Origin: Bufo bufo
Lineage: Eukaryota; Chordata; Amphibia; Anura; Bufonidae
Assembly (NCBI RefSeq): GCF_905171765.1
Contig: NC_053392.1
Span: 371,981,442-372,045,441 of the forward strand
Reading direction: 5' to 3'
DNA: 64,000 nt
Below the pieces are notes generated by a model. That model saw only the letters and a list, made by a program, of their open reading frames with translations, searched no databases and had not been told where the DNA came from. The number at the start of each line of letters is the position of its first letter. Position 1 is the first letter of the stretch. Of this stretch, positions 21,936 through 32,953 are shown piece after piece. A program made the translations under genes and the position numbers.

Positions 21936-23146
21936 TATTGCAGCAAATCTCTTGAATGGTGTAAACAAGCTGATCCAGCTATGCCCCATTGAGCACACCA
22001 CACAGCCTGAGGAAGGCTACTCGGCTGAAAGGCTGCTACTTGCTTTGGATCATATGGATTTCACTGGACTTTTGGTGGTGCCTTGGAATTGTTTTATAAA
22101 ATACAAAGACAATGAGACGCACCAAGAGGTGTTTCACTTTTTTATTATAAAAATAATTACACATTTTAAGTCACTCAAACATACAAATAATTAATATGCC
22201 TTAAAGCATTTGTAACTTTTTAAAAGATAGCGCACAGCCTCATGGCTGATCATCCCAAAAGCATCATTAGAATAGTTCTTGTCGAATCAGATGGTCAGGG
22301 CACGTGCCTCAAAAACTAGATATCCGAAAATAACGAGGCTCAAAACACAATGATATAAGCCTAGTTTCATGTGGATGTGATACAGAAGTACAGATATTTT
22401 ATGACCACTCCCCAACAGCTCCCACTACATCTTCCCAAGGGACTAGTAAACAAGCCCACAGAACCTCTATTGTTGATACCGTATATGTTCAAGTTTAGTG
22501 AAATCACAATGGGATGATTCAGGTCAACGTCGGTAACATCCTTTTTATTGAGAATACATGATTTTTCAATGGGTTGGGCCACAGGGACCTTGAATTTCCT
22601 TGAGCAGCCCTGAAAAAACATCTTCAGTGCTTATGCTGCCAACTGGAGCAATTCTGACACTTAAAAAGGTTGGTACACGAAAGCAGGGAACCAGGGAACC
22701 CAGACGTCAGGATCGCTACGTATCCTCCTGCTACTAAACTGCTGTGCAGTAGGAATGACTGTAGGTTCACAATCGACCTTCGTAATTGGGAAAGTTGTAG
22801 TGACAGTTCGTGGGAGTCAAGGATCAGTCCTTTAGCATTGGTTACATACAATGTCAGTCTAACGTAGCTATTACAGGGTATCTTTCAGGTTAACGCTCTG
22901 TATGGATATGTATTTGTGTCTTCTGGTTCACAAAACAAATTGCAGCTCTTTTGTACAAACAGTGTTAAAAAAAAAAGAAGGAGTTTCGGTCTGATTTCTC
23001 AAAGAAAATGAAACCACTGGCTAGAAGTTCGAAATTTACAAAAATGATATCGGTCCAGAAACTGGTTTGTTCAAATGGCATGAAACCATTTAGAGATCCC
23101 TCACAGTGTTTGTGGAAAACCAGAAGTGACTGTCCAATGATGGCCT
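21936..23146 (-). other. MED23: MED23 3' untranslated region and downstream flank
   Basis: Non-repetitive sequence follows the MED23 stop on the minus strand. Two canonical AATAAA signals occur on that strand, at 22551-22546 and 22146-22141. A segment near 22003-22045 (CCTGAGGAAGGC..GGCTGAAAGGC) resembles the conserved tail of Penelope-like elements and may be a relic. Where the transcript really ends cannot be settled from sequence. Confidence 0.55.
22141..22146 (-). promoter_or_regulatory. MED23: Candidate MED23 polyadenylation signal AATAAA
   Basis: AATAAA on the minus strand, about 1 kb after the MED23 stop codon. An alternative AATAAA is at 22551-22546, about 600 bases after the stop. 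Choice between them needs transcript data. Confidence 0.4.
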
Positions 23147-23320
23147 TTATTGTGCCACAGGCAAAGTAACATTTACAGAGACCTGGTTAGCCTGAGGCGC
23201 TGGAGATCCACTATTAATCGGTGGAGGAGGTGCAGTGGCTGGCTCCTGCTTGCTGATGTGAGTGATAAAGCGCAGCCGTAACTTTAAAGCTGGTCGCAGG
23301 CTGAAGATGATCTTTTCAAC
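23147..23320 (-). CDS. MED23: MED23 coding exon F (last exon)
   Basis: MED23 is a large subunit of the Mediator coactivator that links activators such as phosphorylated ELK1 to RNA polymerase II. This exon follows a good acceptor (TTTTTCAG before 23320) and encodes 57 residues: VEKIIFSLRPALKLRLRFIT, then HISKQEP, a PPPP run and GSPAPQANQV, ending LPVAQ and TAA at 23149-23147. It matches the conserved MED23 C-terminus. Phase 0 joins the end of exon E exactly. The proline/alanine tail is the variable part in the family. A large Kolobok transposon begins about 1.2 kb downstream. Confidence 0.95.
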   Translation of the reverse strand, partial: VEKIIFSLRPALKLRLRFITHISKQEPATAPPPPINSGSPAPQANQVSVNVTLPVAQ

Positions 23321-23446
23321 CTGAAAAAGATAATAAATGACATGTTTCATCATCATGTCTACTGGTAACCACTGCTGTGGGACTGGGCTGCCTTTGTCTA
23401 TATGCTACTTCCAACCAAGACCTCTGGACATGCCCAGAATATTTAA

Positions 23447-23655
23447 AGGGATTATCCGACACTCACAAATGCTAGGGAGGCTCCTCCCAGTCACTACCTG
23501 CCATTGGCTGCCCCCCGACACCAGATCCCCGTGCATGGAGAGAAGCAGCAGCTGCAGTGCGGGGACCAAGAGCAGCGCAAGGAGCGGGATAAGTAGAATC
23601 AGTGTGAGGTGCCTGGCCTATGGAGGGTCATTTGTTAGTGTTGGATAACCCCTTT
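23447..23655. mobile_element. T2-like MITE in MED23 intron
   Basis: Left TTAA (23443-23446) then AGGGATTATCCGACACT. The right end AGTGTTGGATAACCCCTTTA is its imperfect complement. The right TTAA has been disrupted where the Harbinger-like MITE at 23657 inserted at TTA. Confidence 0.7.
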
Positions 23656-23656
23656 A

Positions 23657-25176
23657 GGCCTCATGCACACGACCGTTGTGTGCATCCGTGGCCGGTGTGC
23701 CGTTTTCCGTTTTTTTACTTTCAATGGGTCCGTGGAAAAATCGGAAAATGAACTGTTTTGCAGCCGAGACCGTGATCCGTGTATCCTGTCCGTCAAAAAA
23801 AATATGACCGGTCCTATTTTTTTGAGGGACAACGGTTCACGGACCCATTCAAGTCAATGGGTCCGTGAAAGAACACGGATACACACAAGATTGGCATCCG
23901 TGTCCGTGATGCGTGGCCGTAGGTTACTTTCATACAGACGGATCCGAAGATCCGTCTGCATAAAAGCTTTTTCAGAGCTTCGTGAAAACTCAGATCCGAC
24001 AGTATATTCTAACACAGAGGCGTTCCCATGTTGATGGGGATGCTTCAGGTTAGAATATACTAAAAGAACTGTGTACATGACTGCCCCCCGCTGCCTGGCA
24101 GGTGCCGTCAGGAAGCAGGGGGCAGCCCCCCCCCGACTGTAGTTAACACATTGGTGGCCAGTGCGACCGCCCCCCCCCCCTCCCTCCCCTGTAGTTAACT
24201 CATTGGTGGCCAGTGGGCCCCCCTCCCTCCCCTGTAGTTAACTCTTTGTTGTCCAGTGCGGCCGGGAGCTCCTCCTACTGGTAAGTGACAGGTCATTAAG
24301 CAATGCGCCGCACAGACCTATCACTTACCAGTAGGAGGAGCTCCCGGCCGGACACAGACATCGCAGCTCACAGGTAAGTATAATGTTTCTACAAATTGCT
24401 AAGTAACCATGGCAACCGGGACTGCAGTAGCGTCCTGGTTGCCATGGTTACCGATCGGAGCCCCAGCGATTAAACTGGGACTCCGATCGGTACTCTCCGC
24501 TGCCACCAATGATAGGGGGGGAGATTTTAATTAGGAGGGGGAGGGAGGTGGGGCCCACTGGCCACCAATGAGTTAACTACAGGGGAGGGAGGGGGGGCCG
24601 GCCGCACTGGCCACCAATGAGTTAAAAACGGGGGGGGGGGGGGGGGGGGGGGTCTGCCCCCTGCTGCCAGGCAGCAGTCATGTACACAGTTCTTTTAGTA
24701 TATTCTAACCTGAAGCGTCCCCATCACCATGGGAACGCCTCTGTGTTAGAATATACTGTCGGATTTGAGTTTCACGATCTAACTCATATCCGACAGTATA
24801 TTCTAACATAGAGGCATTCCAATGGTGATGGGGACGCTTCAAGTTAAAATATAGCATCGGATTGGAGAAAACTCCGATCCTATGGTATATTAACTCCTGA
24901 CTTTACATTGAAAGTCAATGGGGGACGGATCCGTTTGAAATTGCACCATATTGTGTCAACGTCAAACGGATCTGTCCCCATTGACTTGCATTGTAATTCA
25001 GGACGGATCCATTTGGCTCCGCACGGCCAGGCGGACACCAAAACGACTTTTTTTTCATGTCCGTGGATCCTCCAAAAATCAAGAAAGACCCACGGATGAA
25101 AAAACGGTCACGGATCACGGAAAAACGGAACCCGTTTTTGCGGACCGCAAAAAAATACGGTCGTGTGCATGAGGCC
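23657..25176. mobile_element. Composite Harbinger-like MITE
   Basis: Ends GGCCTCATGCACACGACCGT and its complement, with TTA on both sides (23654-23656, 25177-25179). The outer 270 bases on each side pair. The middle (about 23985-24800) is a separate foldback with arms ATATTCTAACACAGAGGCGT and GTACATGACTGCC..GGCAG and C/G-rich centres, so one repeat has inserted into another. Confidence 0.8.
23985..24800. repeat. Foldback nested in the composite MITE, with poly-C/poly-G centre
   Basis: CCGACAGTATATTCTAACAC at the left pairs with the matching segment near 24741-24762. The inner arms share GAACTGTGTACATGACTGCC and its complement. Homopolymer C and G tracts (near 24130, 24171 and 24629-24651) flank repeated ATTGGTGGCCAGTG units. 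Long G runs may be unreliable in the assembly. Confidence 0.7.
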
Positions 25177-25257
25177 TTAGTCTGAGATTTCTGCCAGAGG
25201 ATAGATCATCAGTTTAAACAAACTGCAGAACCCCTTTAATACATTACAAATGTAGGT

Positions 25258-25408
25258 GGCGGCAGAAATACATTGCCGGTACCCTGCCTCTGACAGGGCG
25301 CTGCGATCAGCGGCAATTAACCCCTCAGGTGCTGCACCTGAGGTGTTAACCGCCGCTGATCGCAGTGCCCTGTCAGAGGTCGGGTGCCAGCAATGTGTTT
25401 CTGCCGCC
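25258..25408. repeat. Foldback repeat
   Basis: GGCGGCAGAAATACATTG at the left pairs with CAATGTGTTTCTGCCGCC at the right, and the arms continue through CCTCTGACAGGGCGCTGCGATC to a short loop at CAGGTGCTGCACCTG. Compact hairpin with no open frame. Adjacent bases 25439-25560 contain short ATTGGTGGC direct repeats. Confidence 0.75.
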
Positions 25409-26090
25409 GGCTGTACTTGTATATTAAACGTTAATTATCATTGGTGGCTCAGTGTGCCCTCCCACCCACTCACCAGTATTAAAAATCATTGGTGGCAGTG
25501 GCCACAGAGTCCCCTCATCTCCTCTCATTGGTGGCAGTGGCAGCTTCTGATCAGAGCCCCAGCAGTGTAATCCTGGGGCTCCGATCGGTTACCATGGCAG
25601 CCAGGACGTTACAGCACTTGCACCCCAATAAAAAGAACGGTTTGCTCGAATTACAGAGGTATCATCTATTGCAAACCTGAAAGCAGCAGTATAAATGGAA
25701 ATTTGGATCCTGCAGCAAGGTGTAATAGGATTGCTCCTATTACCCAGGCTGTACACTCCCCTATTGGACCCTTTTATAGTGTGGAATAATTCCTCCCTAT
25801 CCTTATCCTACACTTCTAATGATCTTTCCCTGAACTTCTATTCAGCAAAATAAAAGTTTTCAAGTCTTTCCTAGCACTGTCCCTAGCGCCTGCTGACGTC
25901 TCTCCCTGCACAAAGTACACTGGAAAATGGCTGAGGCTATTTATAGGGCTGTGACATCAGAGGGCTGGCTGGCTGCTGATTGACTGCATACATGGCATTT
26001 TGGGTGATCCCTCGTTCCCAGAGTTCTTTGCTTCATGTCCTAACACGCGCAGCAGCCATTTTAGGAAAAAATGCGATTCGTTACCACTAA

Positions 26091-26385
26091 AGGGCTCATT
26101 CAGACGGCCGTATGCTGTCCGCAAAAATGCGGATCCGTTTTTTTGCGGACAGCTCAGCATGTCCGCAAAAAAACGGACTGCATTCAGTTTTTTTGCTGAT
26201 CCATAGACTTCAATAGGGCCATGTCTTGATTTTCACTGACATGTATAGGACATAATTCATTTTTTTGCTGAGCTGTACAATGGAAGAAAAGGGCCCCATA
26301 GAAATGAATAGTACAGCATCTAATCCTCAAAAAAAAAACGGATCCGCATTTTTGCAGACAGCATACGGCCGTCTGAATGAGTCCT
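26091..26385. mobile_element. MITE with GGGCTCATTCAGACGG ends
   Basis: GGGCTCATTCAGACGGCCGT and the complement of ACGGCCGTCTGAATGAGTCC. The inner arms share TATGCTGTC and GGATCC. The target duplication is TAA-like but not exact. It is in the MED23 E-F intron, 155 bases from exon E. Confidence 0.75.
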
Positions 26386-26542
26386 AAGAGTGAGGAAATT
26401 CTGATTCGGCGTGAATCGAATAATTCCTGAAATTCAGATCGAATTACACTTAGTCAACTTCGATTCGCTCATCTCTAATCACAACCCATCCCCAATACTC
26501 CAGTCATCTTTTGAGACACTCACAAATTCTTAAGGGACTTAC

Positions 26543-26674
26543 CTGGTCTTTTATGCTGTCTCCAGTGAACATGTATTTCATGTGATAAAGGAAGTCACAT
26601 ATGGGGTCCATGAAATTCAGGTGTATACTGCTTTGATCCACATTCAATAGCATTTCATAGAATGCCACACCAAT
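26543..26674 (-). CDS. MED23: MED23 coding exon E
   Basis: Acceptor TTCATTAG before 26674 and donor CAG|GTAAGT after 26543 bound 132 bases, exactly 44 codons. They read IGVAFYEMLLNVDQ, then HLNFMDPICDFLYHMKYMFT and GDSIKDQ. This is the well conserved penultimate part of MED23. Both ends are phase 0, joining exon D (GAG|) and exon F (|GTT) without loss. No frameshift or stop. Part of the folded C-terminal helical region of the protein. Confidence 0.96.
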
Positions 26675-26739
26675 CTAATGAAAAGGAAAAAACATTGTTA
26701 TGATAGTTGGAAAAGAGTGCAAAATGTAGCATGGCTTAA

Positions 26740-27395
26740 AGGGAATGTGTCACTATGTTCTGACATATACCCAAATGCTCGTTTACCCTGATAGTTCCCA
26801 GCGATCGATCCATAATCTTCTCAGGACTAACCTGTCCTATTTTATCGCCATATAATGCTTTCCCGCCGTTAAGCGCATTAGCATAAATAATTCCTTCCCC
26901 TCACACCACCATAGCCTATTTCCCTCCCCCTAGACTTTGATTGACAGCCAATTTCTGCCCTCACTGCTTGTTATCTCATCTGAAATCGCGCACATGCGCT
27001 TTTAATGAAAGACCAATCAGCTAGCTTAGTGTATATCCCCTTTCCCTCACGCCACTACGTGCAGAAGTAAATAAGTGCGCGTTACGGAGGGCACTACGTA
27101 CATCACGTGGTAGCGTTGCGATACATACACAACGTAGTTCTGCCCGAAATGAATACTGCACATGCGCGAGATTTTATCTATAGGGGCGTTTCTTAGGCGG
27201 AGCTGAAGCGCTTGACTCTGAGAAAATATGACTCTTTTCTGCGAATTAGTATAAAAGGCGGGAAAGTTTAAAGGGCGATAAAATAGGACAGGTTAGTCCC
27301 GAGAAGATTATGGATCGATCGCTGGGAGCTATCAGGGTAAACAAGCATTAAGGTACATTTGGTTTTATATGTCAGAACATGGTGACAGGTTCTCT
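26740..27395. mobile_element. T2/Kolobok-like MITE (TTAA)
   Basis: TTAA at 26736-26739 and 27396-27399. Ends AGGGAATGTGTCACTATG and the complement of CATGGTGACAGGTTCTCT. The arms pair for ~130 bases (GATCGATCCATAATCTTCTC and GGACTAACCTGTCCTATTTT with complements near 27280). The right TTAA also starts a second AGGGA block at 27400, so two elements may share one target site. Confidence 0.85.
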
Positions 27396-27399
27396 TTAA

Positions 27400-29043
27400 A
27401 GGGAAGACAGGTTGGAAAGACTCCAAAGCAAAGCTTTACTCGGGGTAGGTCATCAATATCTGATGTCAGGGGTCAGAAAGCCTGCACCCCTGCTGATCAG
27501 CTGTTTGAAGAGGAGGCGTCACTCCATGGGAGCGCTGCTTCCTCTTCATTACACTATGCGTCAACTTCCCTATAGCGGTGAGCTTTCTGACCCCTGACAT
27601 CAGATATTGACAAGTACTTGTTCTAATCAAGTGAATTGTAATTACACTCGCTTCTGAGATAACGGCCAGTGTAATGAACAGGAAGTGGTGCTCGCATTGA
27701 GCACTGCAACTTCTTCAAACAGCTGATTGGTTGGGGTGCCTTTTGTTGGACCTCCGCTGATCAGATATTGATGACCTATCCGGAGAATAGAAAAAACACT
27801 AGCTGAGAGCAGCACCAACGTACCATGTAGACTTTCACAGGAATGCATCAGCCCATCCGTGACCCCAGATTCACAGTGGTCATTAGATCAGTATTCCAAT
27901 CAAAGTTGACAGCAGCATATCCATTAGAAGTTCTTTATGCATAATGGGCCCTTAGAAAAATGTACAAAAAAACCAAAGAAAGTGCAACGTTTCGACTACA
28001 TAGTAGTCTTTTTCAAGCATAATGTGGAGTGAACATTAGAAGTTTATAAAGTGTATATAGCACATCCCCCAATATTCCTATACCAATAAAGCGTGCAGAT
28101 TCATCACTATAATACCCACTTATTAAAAATCACCAATACAACGCTTTCACTAGGTGTCATCATTACTGACCAACCTCAAGTGGTGCATAAAGTGTTACCT
28201 CACCAGTAGTTTTTATTTATTTATCGATAGGTGGAGGACAGACTGCATTGGATTTCCATCGTGCACGGGAATGTTGTGTCAGGCAGTGATTTTGAGCGAC
28301 AAAATGGGTAACCTCTGATTAATTTAATAATATTTTGTTTATGACTATATACCCCAGAGGAAGTCAGTAACTGTCCTGTGATGACCGAGATACCAGATCG
28401 CACGGTGGATCGACCTACCAGTGGTGGTATGTTCTACTGTTGTGTCACGAAGCTGGGTTGGTCTCCATGGCAATGGAGATGCTCCCGGTGCTGGGCGTGT
28501 TTGGTAAGGTCAGGCGGACGTGAGCTGTCTGGCCACATGACTGGGAGTAAGTCATGTGACGTTGATACGTCACTCACTAAGGATGAATGTGACGCAGGAG
28601 GAAGGAACTGTGAACTGAAAAGCGCAGTTGCTTGGAAGATACGCCAGACCCATGTGCATGATGTGATGGATCCATTTGCTGCCGTCCTCCATAAGGTAAC
28701 CCTTTATGCACCACTTGAGGTTGGTCAGTACTGATGACAATCACCTAGTGAATGCGTTGTATTGGTGATTTTTAATAAGTGGGTGTTATAGTGATGAATC
28801 TGCACGCTTTATTGTTATAGGAATATTGGGGGAGGTGCTATATACACGTCTAATGTTCACTCCACAATATGCTTGAAAAAGACTACTATGTAGTCGAAAC
28901 GTTGCGCTTTCTTTGGCTTTTTTGTAAATTTTTCTATAGATCCATTATGAATAAAGAACTTCTAATGGATATGCTGCCGTCAACTTTAATTGGAATACTA
29001 TCCTAAGAATAGGTCATCAATATAAAACCCCTGCACAACCCCT
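27400..29043. repeat. T2-like MITE remnant interrupted by a foldback
   Basis: The left block starts AGGGAAGACAGG after TTAA and contains GGTAGGTCATCAATATC. The right block ends CTGCACAACCCCT before TTAA (29044-29047) and contains GGTCATCAATAT. The GGTCATCAATAT dyads and TTAA suit a T2-like MITE split by the foldback at 27892-28999. The outer ends do not pair well, so the reconstruction is tentative. Confidence 0.45.
27892..28999. repeat. Foldback with a hammerhead-like motif in each arm
   Basis: Arms of about 300 bases (27892-28205 and 28690-28999) are inverted copies. Reading outward on each strand, both contain CTTGAAAAA, a perfect helix GACTAC..GTAGTC, then GAAACGTTG (plus strand 28872-28904; minus strand 28016-27985). 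This is the order core A, stem II, GAAA, stem III of minimal hammerhead ribozymes found in Penelope-like elements, although the CUGANGA box is altered. The centre has no RT or GIY-YIG frame. The Penelope-derived label is inference. Confidence 0.55.
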
Positions 29044-29047
29044 TTAA

Positions 29048-30006
29048 GGCCCCTTTCACACGAGCGAGTATTCCGCGCGGATGCGGCAGGTGAACGCATT
29101 GCATCCGCACGGAATCCTGACCCATTCATTTCTATGGGGCTGTTCACATGAGCAGTGATTTTCACGCATCACTTGTGCGTTGAGTGAAAATCGCAGCATG
29201 CTCCTCTTTGTGCGTTTTTCACATAATGCAAGCCCCATAGAAATGAATGGGGTTGCGTGAAAATCACAAGCATCTGCAAGCAAGTGCGGATGCGGTGCGA
29301 TTTTCACGCATGGTTGCTAGAAGACGATCGGGATGGAGACCCGATCATTATTATTTTCCCATATAACATGGTTATAAGGGAAAATAATAGCATTCTGAAT
29401 ACAGAATGCAAAGTAAAACAGCGCTGGAGGGGTTAAAAAAAAAATCATTTAACTCACCTTGATCGCGATGTCGGCATCTCCTTCTGTCCCCTTTACTGAA
29501 TAGGACCTGTGGTGAGCATTAATTATAGGATCAAGGACCTTTGATGACGTCACTCCGGTCATCACATGGTACGTCACATGATCTTTTACCATGGTGATTC
29601 ACCATGGTAAAAGATCATGTGACGTACCATGTGATGACCGGAATGACGTCACCACAGGTCCTGTTGCTGCACAGAGATCAGATGAAGCAAGAAGGAGATG
29701 CCGGGCCGCGAACAAGTGGACTAAGGCGAGTTAAATTTTTAGATTTTTTTTTTTTAACCCCTCCAGCGATGTTTTACTATGCATTCTGTATTCAGAATGC
29801 TATTATTTTCCCTTATAACCATGATATAAGGGAAAATAATACTATTTACAGAACACCGATCCCAAGCCCGAACTTCTGTGAAGAAGTTCGGGTTTGGGTA
29901 CCAAACACGCGCGATTTTTCTCACGCGAGTGCAAAACGCATTACAATGTTTTGCACTCGCGCGGAAAAATCGCGGGTGTTCCCGCAACGCCCATGTGAAA
30001 GAGGCC
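29048..30006. mobile_element. Palindromic Harbinger-like MITE
   Basis: Ends GGCCCCTTTCACACGAGCG and the complement of CGCCCATGTGAAAGAGGCC, flanked by TAA (29045-29047 and 30007-30009). Most of the length is one interrupted palindrome: GCATTCTGTATTCAGAATGC segments near 29390 and 29779, and a centre at about 29598 with arms of ~54 bases around TTACCATGG. Confidence 0.85.
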
Positions 30007-30253
30007 TAACACCTACTTTGTGTAGGCTGATAAAATGACTGCCATTTGTAGCGTTGTGAACCATTACCCATGGGAAACATTATTTTGCACGTTGCAGGGG
30101 CAACCCACAAACACCACGTGCATCTATCACTATACTTAAAACGGCATAAGGCCGACTCATTTTTGGTATCAGTGGGGAATGGGATGCCAGGTATCCAACA
30201 AACTGACTTTTTTGATATGCCACAATTCTTTTCTGGCTAAACCATTTCACAAA

Positions 30254-32766
30254 ACAGGGAGTTTTACCACCATCCCTATACGATGCGTCTATTGTGATTT
30301 TATTGAAACCTGGAAAGGACCCAGTGGAGTGCGGTTCTTACAGGCCGATATCCCTGCTGAATCTGGATTATAAAATCTTAGCAAAGATTCTGGCATCAAG
30401 ATTGAGTGGGGTAGTTAGCCCATTTATTCATCCAGATCAGTCGGGGTTCCTGCCTGGGAGATCCACTTCAGATAATATCAGAAGGGTGCAGGTGGTCACG
30501 CAATTGGGATTGGCTAGCCATAAGAGATGGGCATTGGCTTCATTAGATGCGGCTAAGGCCTTCGATTCCATAGAATGGCCATATTTACTTACCACACTAG
30601 AGCAATTTGGGATTGGACCAAATTTTATTAAATGGATCTCCATATTATATAAAGAGCCCAAGTCCAATATTTTAGTAAATGGAATATCTTCAAGTAGCTT
30701 TCAGTTAGGTAGAGGCACAAGGCAAGGATGCCCACTTTCGCCCTTGCTATTTGCACTGGCTATAGAGCCCTTGGCTATACGCATTAGAACAGATACAATA
30801 TATCAGGGAGTAAGCCTGAGACAAGGGGAAGATAGAACAGGTTTATATGCAGATGACATGGTGTTATTCATGTCTGAGGTAGAAACCACTCTCCCTAGAG
30901 CTGTAACACTTATTGAGGGATTCAGTCGCTTTTCTGGTCTTCTAATTAATTGGACTAAGTCCATACTTTTTCCTTTATATGACATGGAACCTGTACAACT
31001 TCCTAATGGGGACTTACCCATAGTCTCCAGTTTTAAATATCTGGGAATCACCATTACGAAAGATGCAGTTTCCTTTCACACTTCCAATATTGTACCTCTA
31101 TTGGACTTTTGTAAGGAGAAATTTAGAGTTTGGGGAGGCTTACCATTATCAGTAGCAGGTCGTATTAACTTGATTAAATTGGTTGTTCTACCTAAATTCT
31201 TATATGTTATGGAACATGCGCCTTATATTATTCCTAAGAAGATTTTTCAGCAGTATACTTCTATGCTAACGCCCTTTTTATGGGGACCTAATAGACACAA
31301 GTTGTCAGTAGATATCTTATGCCGTCAGAGGGGTTGTGGGGGCATGTCTTTACCGGACATATACACATATTATTTAGCAGGACAACTACGCTATTTGAAA
31401 GCATGGTTAACTGTGGATATCCAAACACCTAGATCAGAATATCTCCTTGCCGAATTCCTAGACCTAAAGTCACTTTGGCCTGTTCTGGAAAAACCAAACT
31501 TATTCCCTAGACGATTATTACCAATACATAGATTGGGTGTTCAGGTGTGGAAAGCATGTAAAGCCTTATATAAATACTCAGATTACACACCAGAAATTCC
31601 GCTGTGGGATAATCCCATGTTCCCATCACTGTTGTCGCTCCCTGGAATCCAATTCTGGAAACTACATAATGTAAAACTACTAGGAGATGTATATGAAGAT
31701 AATAGCTTTTGTACCTATGACTCTTTATGCAGCAAATTTGATCTACCTAGGAGTTCATTCCATAGATTTCTGCAGATACGACATGCTTTGCAGACACATT
31801 TTGGTATGCCACAAGCTCAGATAACCAAATTTCCCATGATTGGGGTAATCCGCTCCCAAGGCCCCAAAGGGTTTATCTCAGGATTGTACACACATCTTCG
31901 GAATGCCAAATGTAAATTAGCTCCGTTAAAGGTTTTATCAAAATGGTGAACATTGATACCAGATCTAATTGATGAGGATATGGAAGATTTACTAGAATCT
32001 CCAGTTTTGGTATCCCCGGCCATAAACAATAAGTTCATACAATTATGTATAATTAATCAGGGGTATTTATCTCCTTGGCGATTATATAAAATGGGTGTAC
32101 TCACACATTCTTGTTGTCACAGATGCTCCATGGAGGGTGCTGACTTTTGGCATCTGGTATGGATATGCTCACATATTCAGAGGTTTTGGACAAAAGTTAC
32201 TGATTTTTTAAGTATTCTTATGGGACGCTCAGTATCAATGGATCCTAAAATATGCATTTTTGGTATTTTAGATGAAGAGTTATGGGATCATTATGAGAGA
32301 ATATTTTTGAGGGAAACCTTATTTTTGGCAAGCAAAGCAATAGCAATTAGGTGGATGGGAGAGAGAGGGCCTACTTTGACTCAATGGAAAAATCTAGTAA
32401 ACACTGTCATCCCGTATGAGAATATTGTATACAAGAATAGGGGATGTGCCTCGAAGTCCAATAAAATATGGGAAAGATGGTGCTCTTCACCGCAGTCGAT
32501 GTATACTAGGCAAGATCTTTCAAACTCTTTGGCGGAAGTTTTGAGATAAATGTGTACTTATAGACTACATTAAAAATACTATAAGCTATCATAACAGTAT
32601 TTGGAAATGTTTACCAAGTAACGTGATTGACCAACATGACATGTACGGATTGTATTTGAATCTGTGTTTTATTTTTACGGCACATACCGTTGTATGTACT
32701 CTGTATAATTTTATGTATTTTTTATGCTTAATAAAAAGAATTAAAAAAAAAAAAAAAAAAAAAAAA
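30254..32766 (+). mobile_element. 5'-truncated L1-clade LINE (L1 C)
   Basis: The duplication CATTTCACAAA at 30243-30253 and 32767-32777 brackets a copy that begins within ORF2 at the RT domain and ends in a poly-A tail (32744-32766) after an AATAAA. It lies in the MED23 D-E intron, antisense to the gene. Its protein differs clearly from L1 A and L1 B, so it is a separate subfamily. 5' truncation is the usual outcome of L1 insertion. Confidence 0.92.
30294..32549 (+). pseudogene. L1 ORF2 reverse transcriptase, truncated, one internal stop (L1 C)
   Basis: The frame opens mid-protein at ILLKPGKDP and runs through SYRPISLLNLDYKILAKILA, DQSGFLPGRST, LDAAKAFDSIEW, GTRQGCPLSPLLFALAIEPL and the catalytic YADD (30845-30856). 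A single TGA at 31947-31949, after KVLSKW, interrupts it; the same frame continues from 31953. The tail has a C-x2-C-type block (CHRCSMEGADFWHLVWIC) and ends at 32549. Endonuclease and ORF1 are missing. One stop and no frameshift over ~2.2 kb suggest a comparatively recent insertion. Confidence 0.92.
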
Positions 32767-32832
32767 CATTTCACAAATATTTTATGAATCCTTCTGCGAT
32801 ATGGAGCTGAACCATGTACACTAGTCCTTTAC

Positions 32833-32953
32833 CTCTATCATGCACCTAGTCCTTTCTTGTTGAAAGCGCTGCAGAAATGGCCCTACCAAGTGGTAAACAT
32901 ACAGTAATTGGTACTCTGTTTTCACTATTGGTATGAGACCTTCAGAGAGGAAC
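32833..32953 (-). CDS. MED23: MED23 coding exon D
   Basis: Acceptor TTTTTTTTTGTAG before 32953 and donor GAG|GTAAAG after 32833 bound 121 bases. The first G completes the lysine codon split from exon C (AA|G). Forty codons follow: FLSEGLIPIVKTEYQLLYVY, then HLVGPFLQRF and QQERTRCMIE. This block is almost invariant in vertebrate MED23. The intron to exon C is only ~519 bases, unlike its giant neighbours. Confidence 0.96.

Larger units (their letters stand above)
23321..26542 (-). other. MED23: MED23 intron between exons E and F (3.2 kb)
   Basis: GT at 26542-26541 (GTAAGTCCC context) and AG at 23322-23321. It contains a T2-like MITE, a composite Harbinger-like MITE, a GC-rich foldback (25258-25408) and another MITE (26091-26385). 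Nothing else coding was seen. Confidence 0.85.
26675..32832 (-). other. MED23: MED23 intron between exons D and E (6.2 kb)
   Basis: Donor GTAAAG at 32832-32827 and acceptor AG at 26676-26675. Filled by a T2-like MITE, a hammerhead-bearing foldback, a palindromic MITE and a truncated L1. Bases 30010-30242 show nothing recognisable. Confidence 0.85.

Noticed and set aside
24629..24652. G-run as a regulatory G-quadruplex
   Set aside because: A homopolymer in a repeat centre, mirrored by C runs in the other arm; likely slippage-prone sequence and possibly assembly error. Similar runs at 12234-12253 and 43925-43947 were treated the same way.
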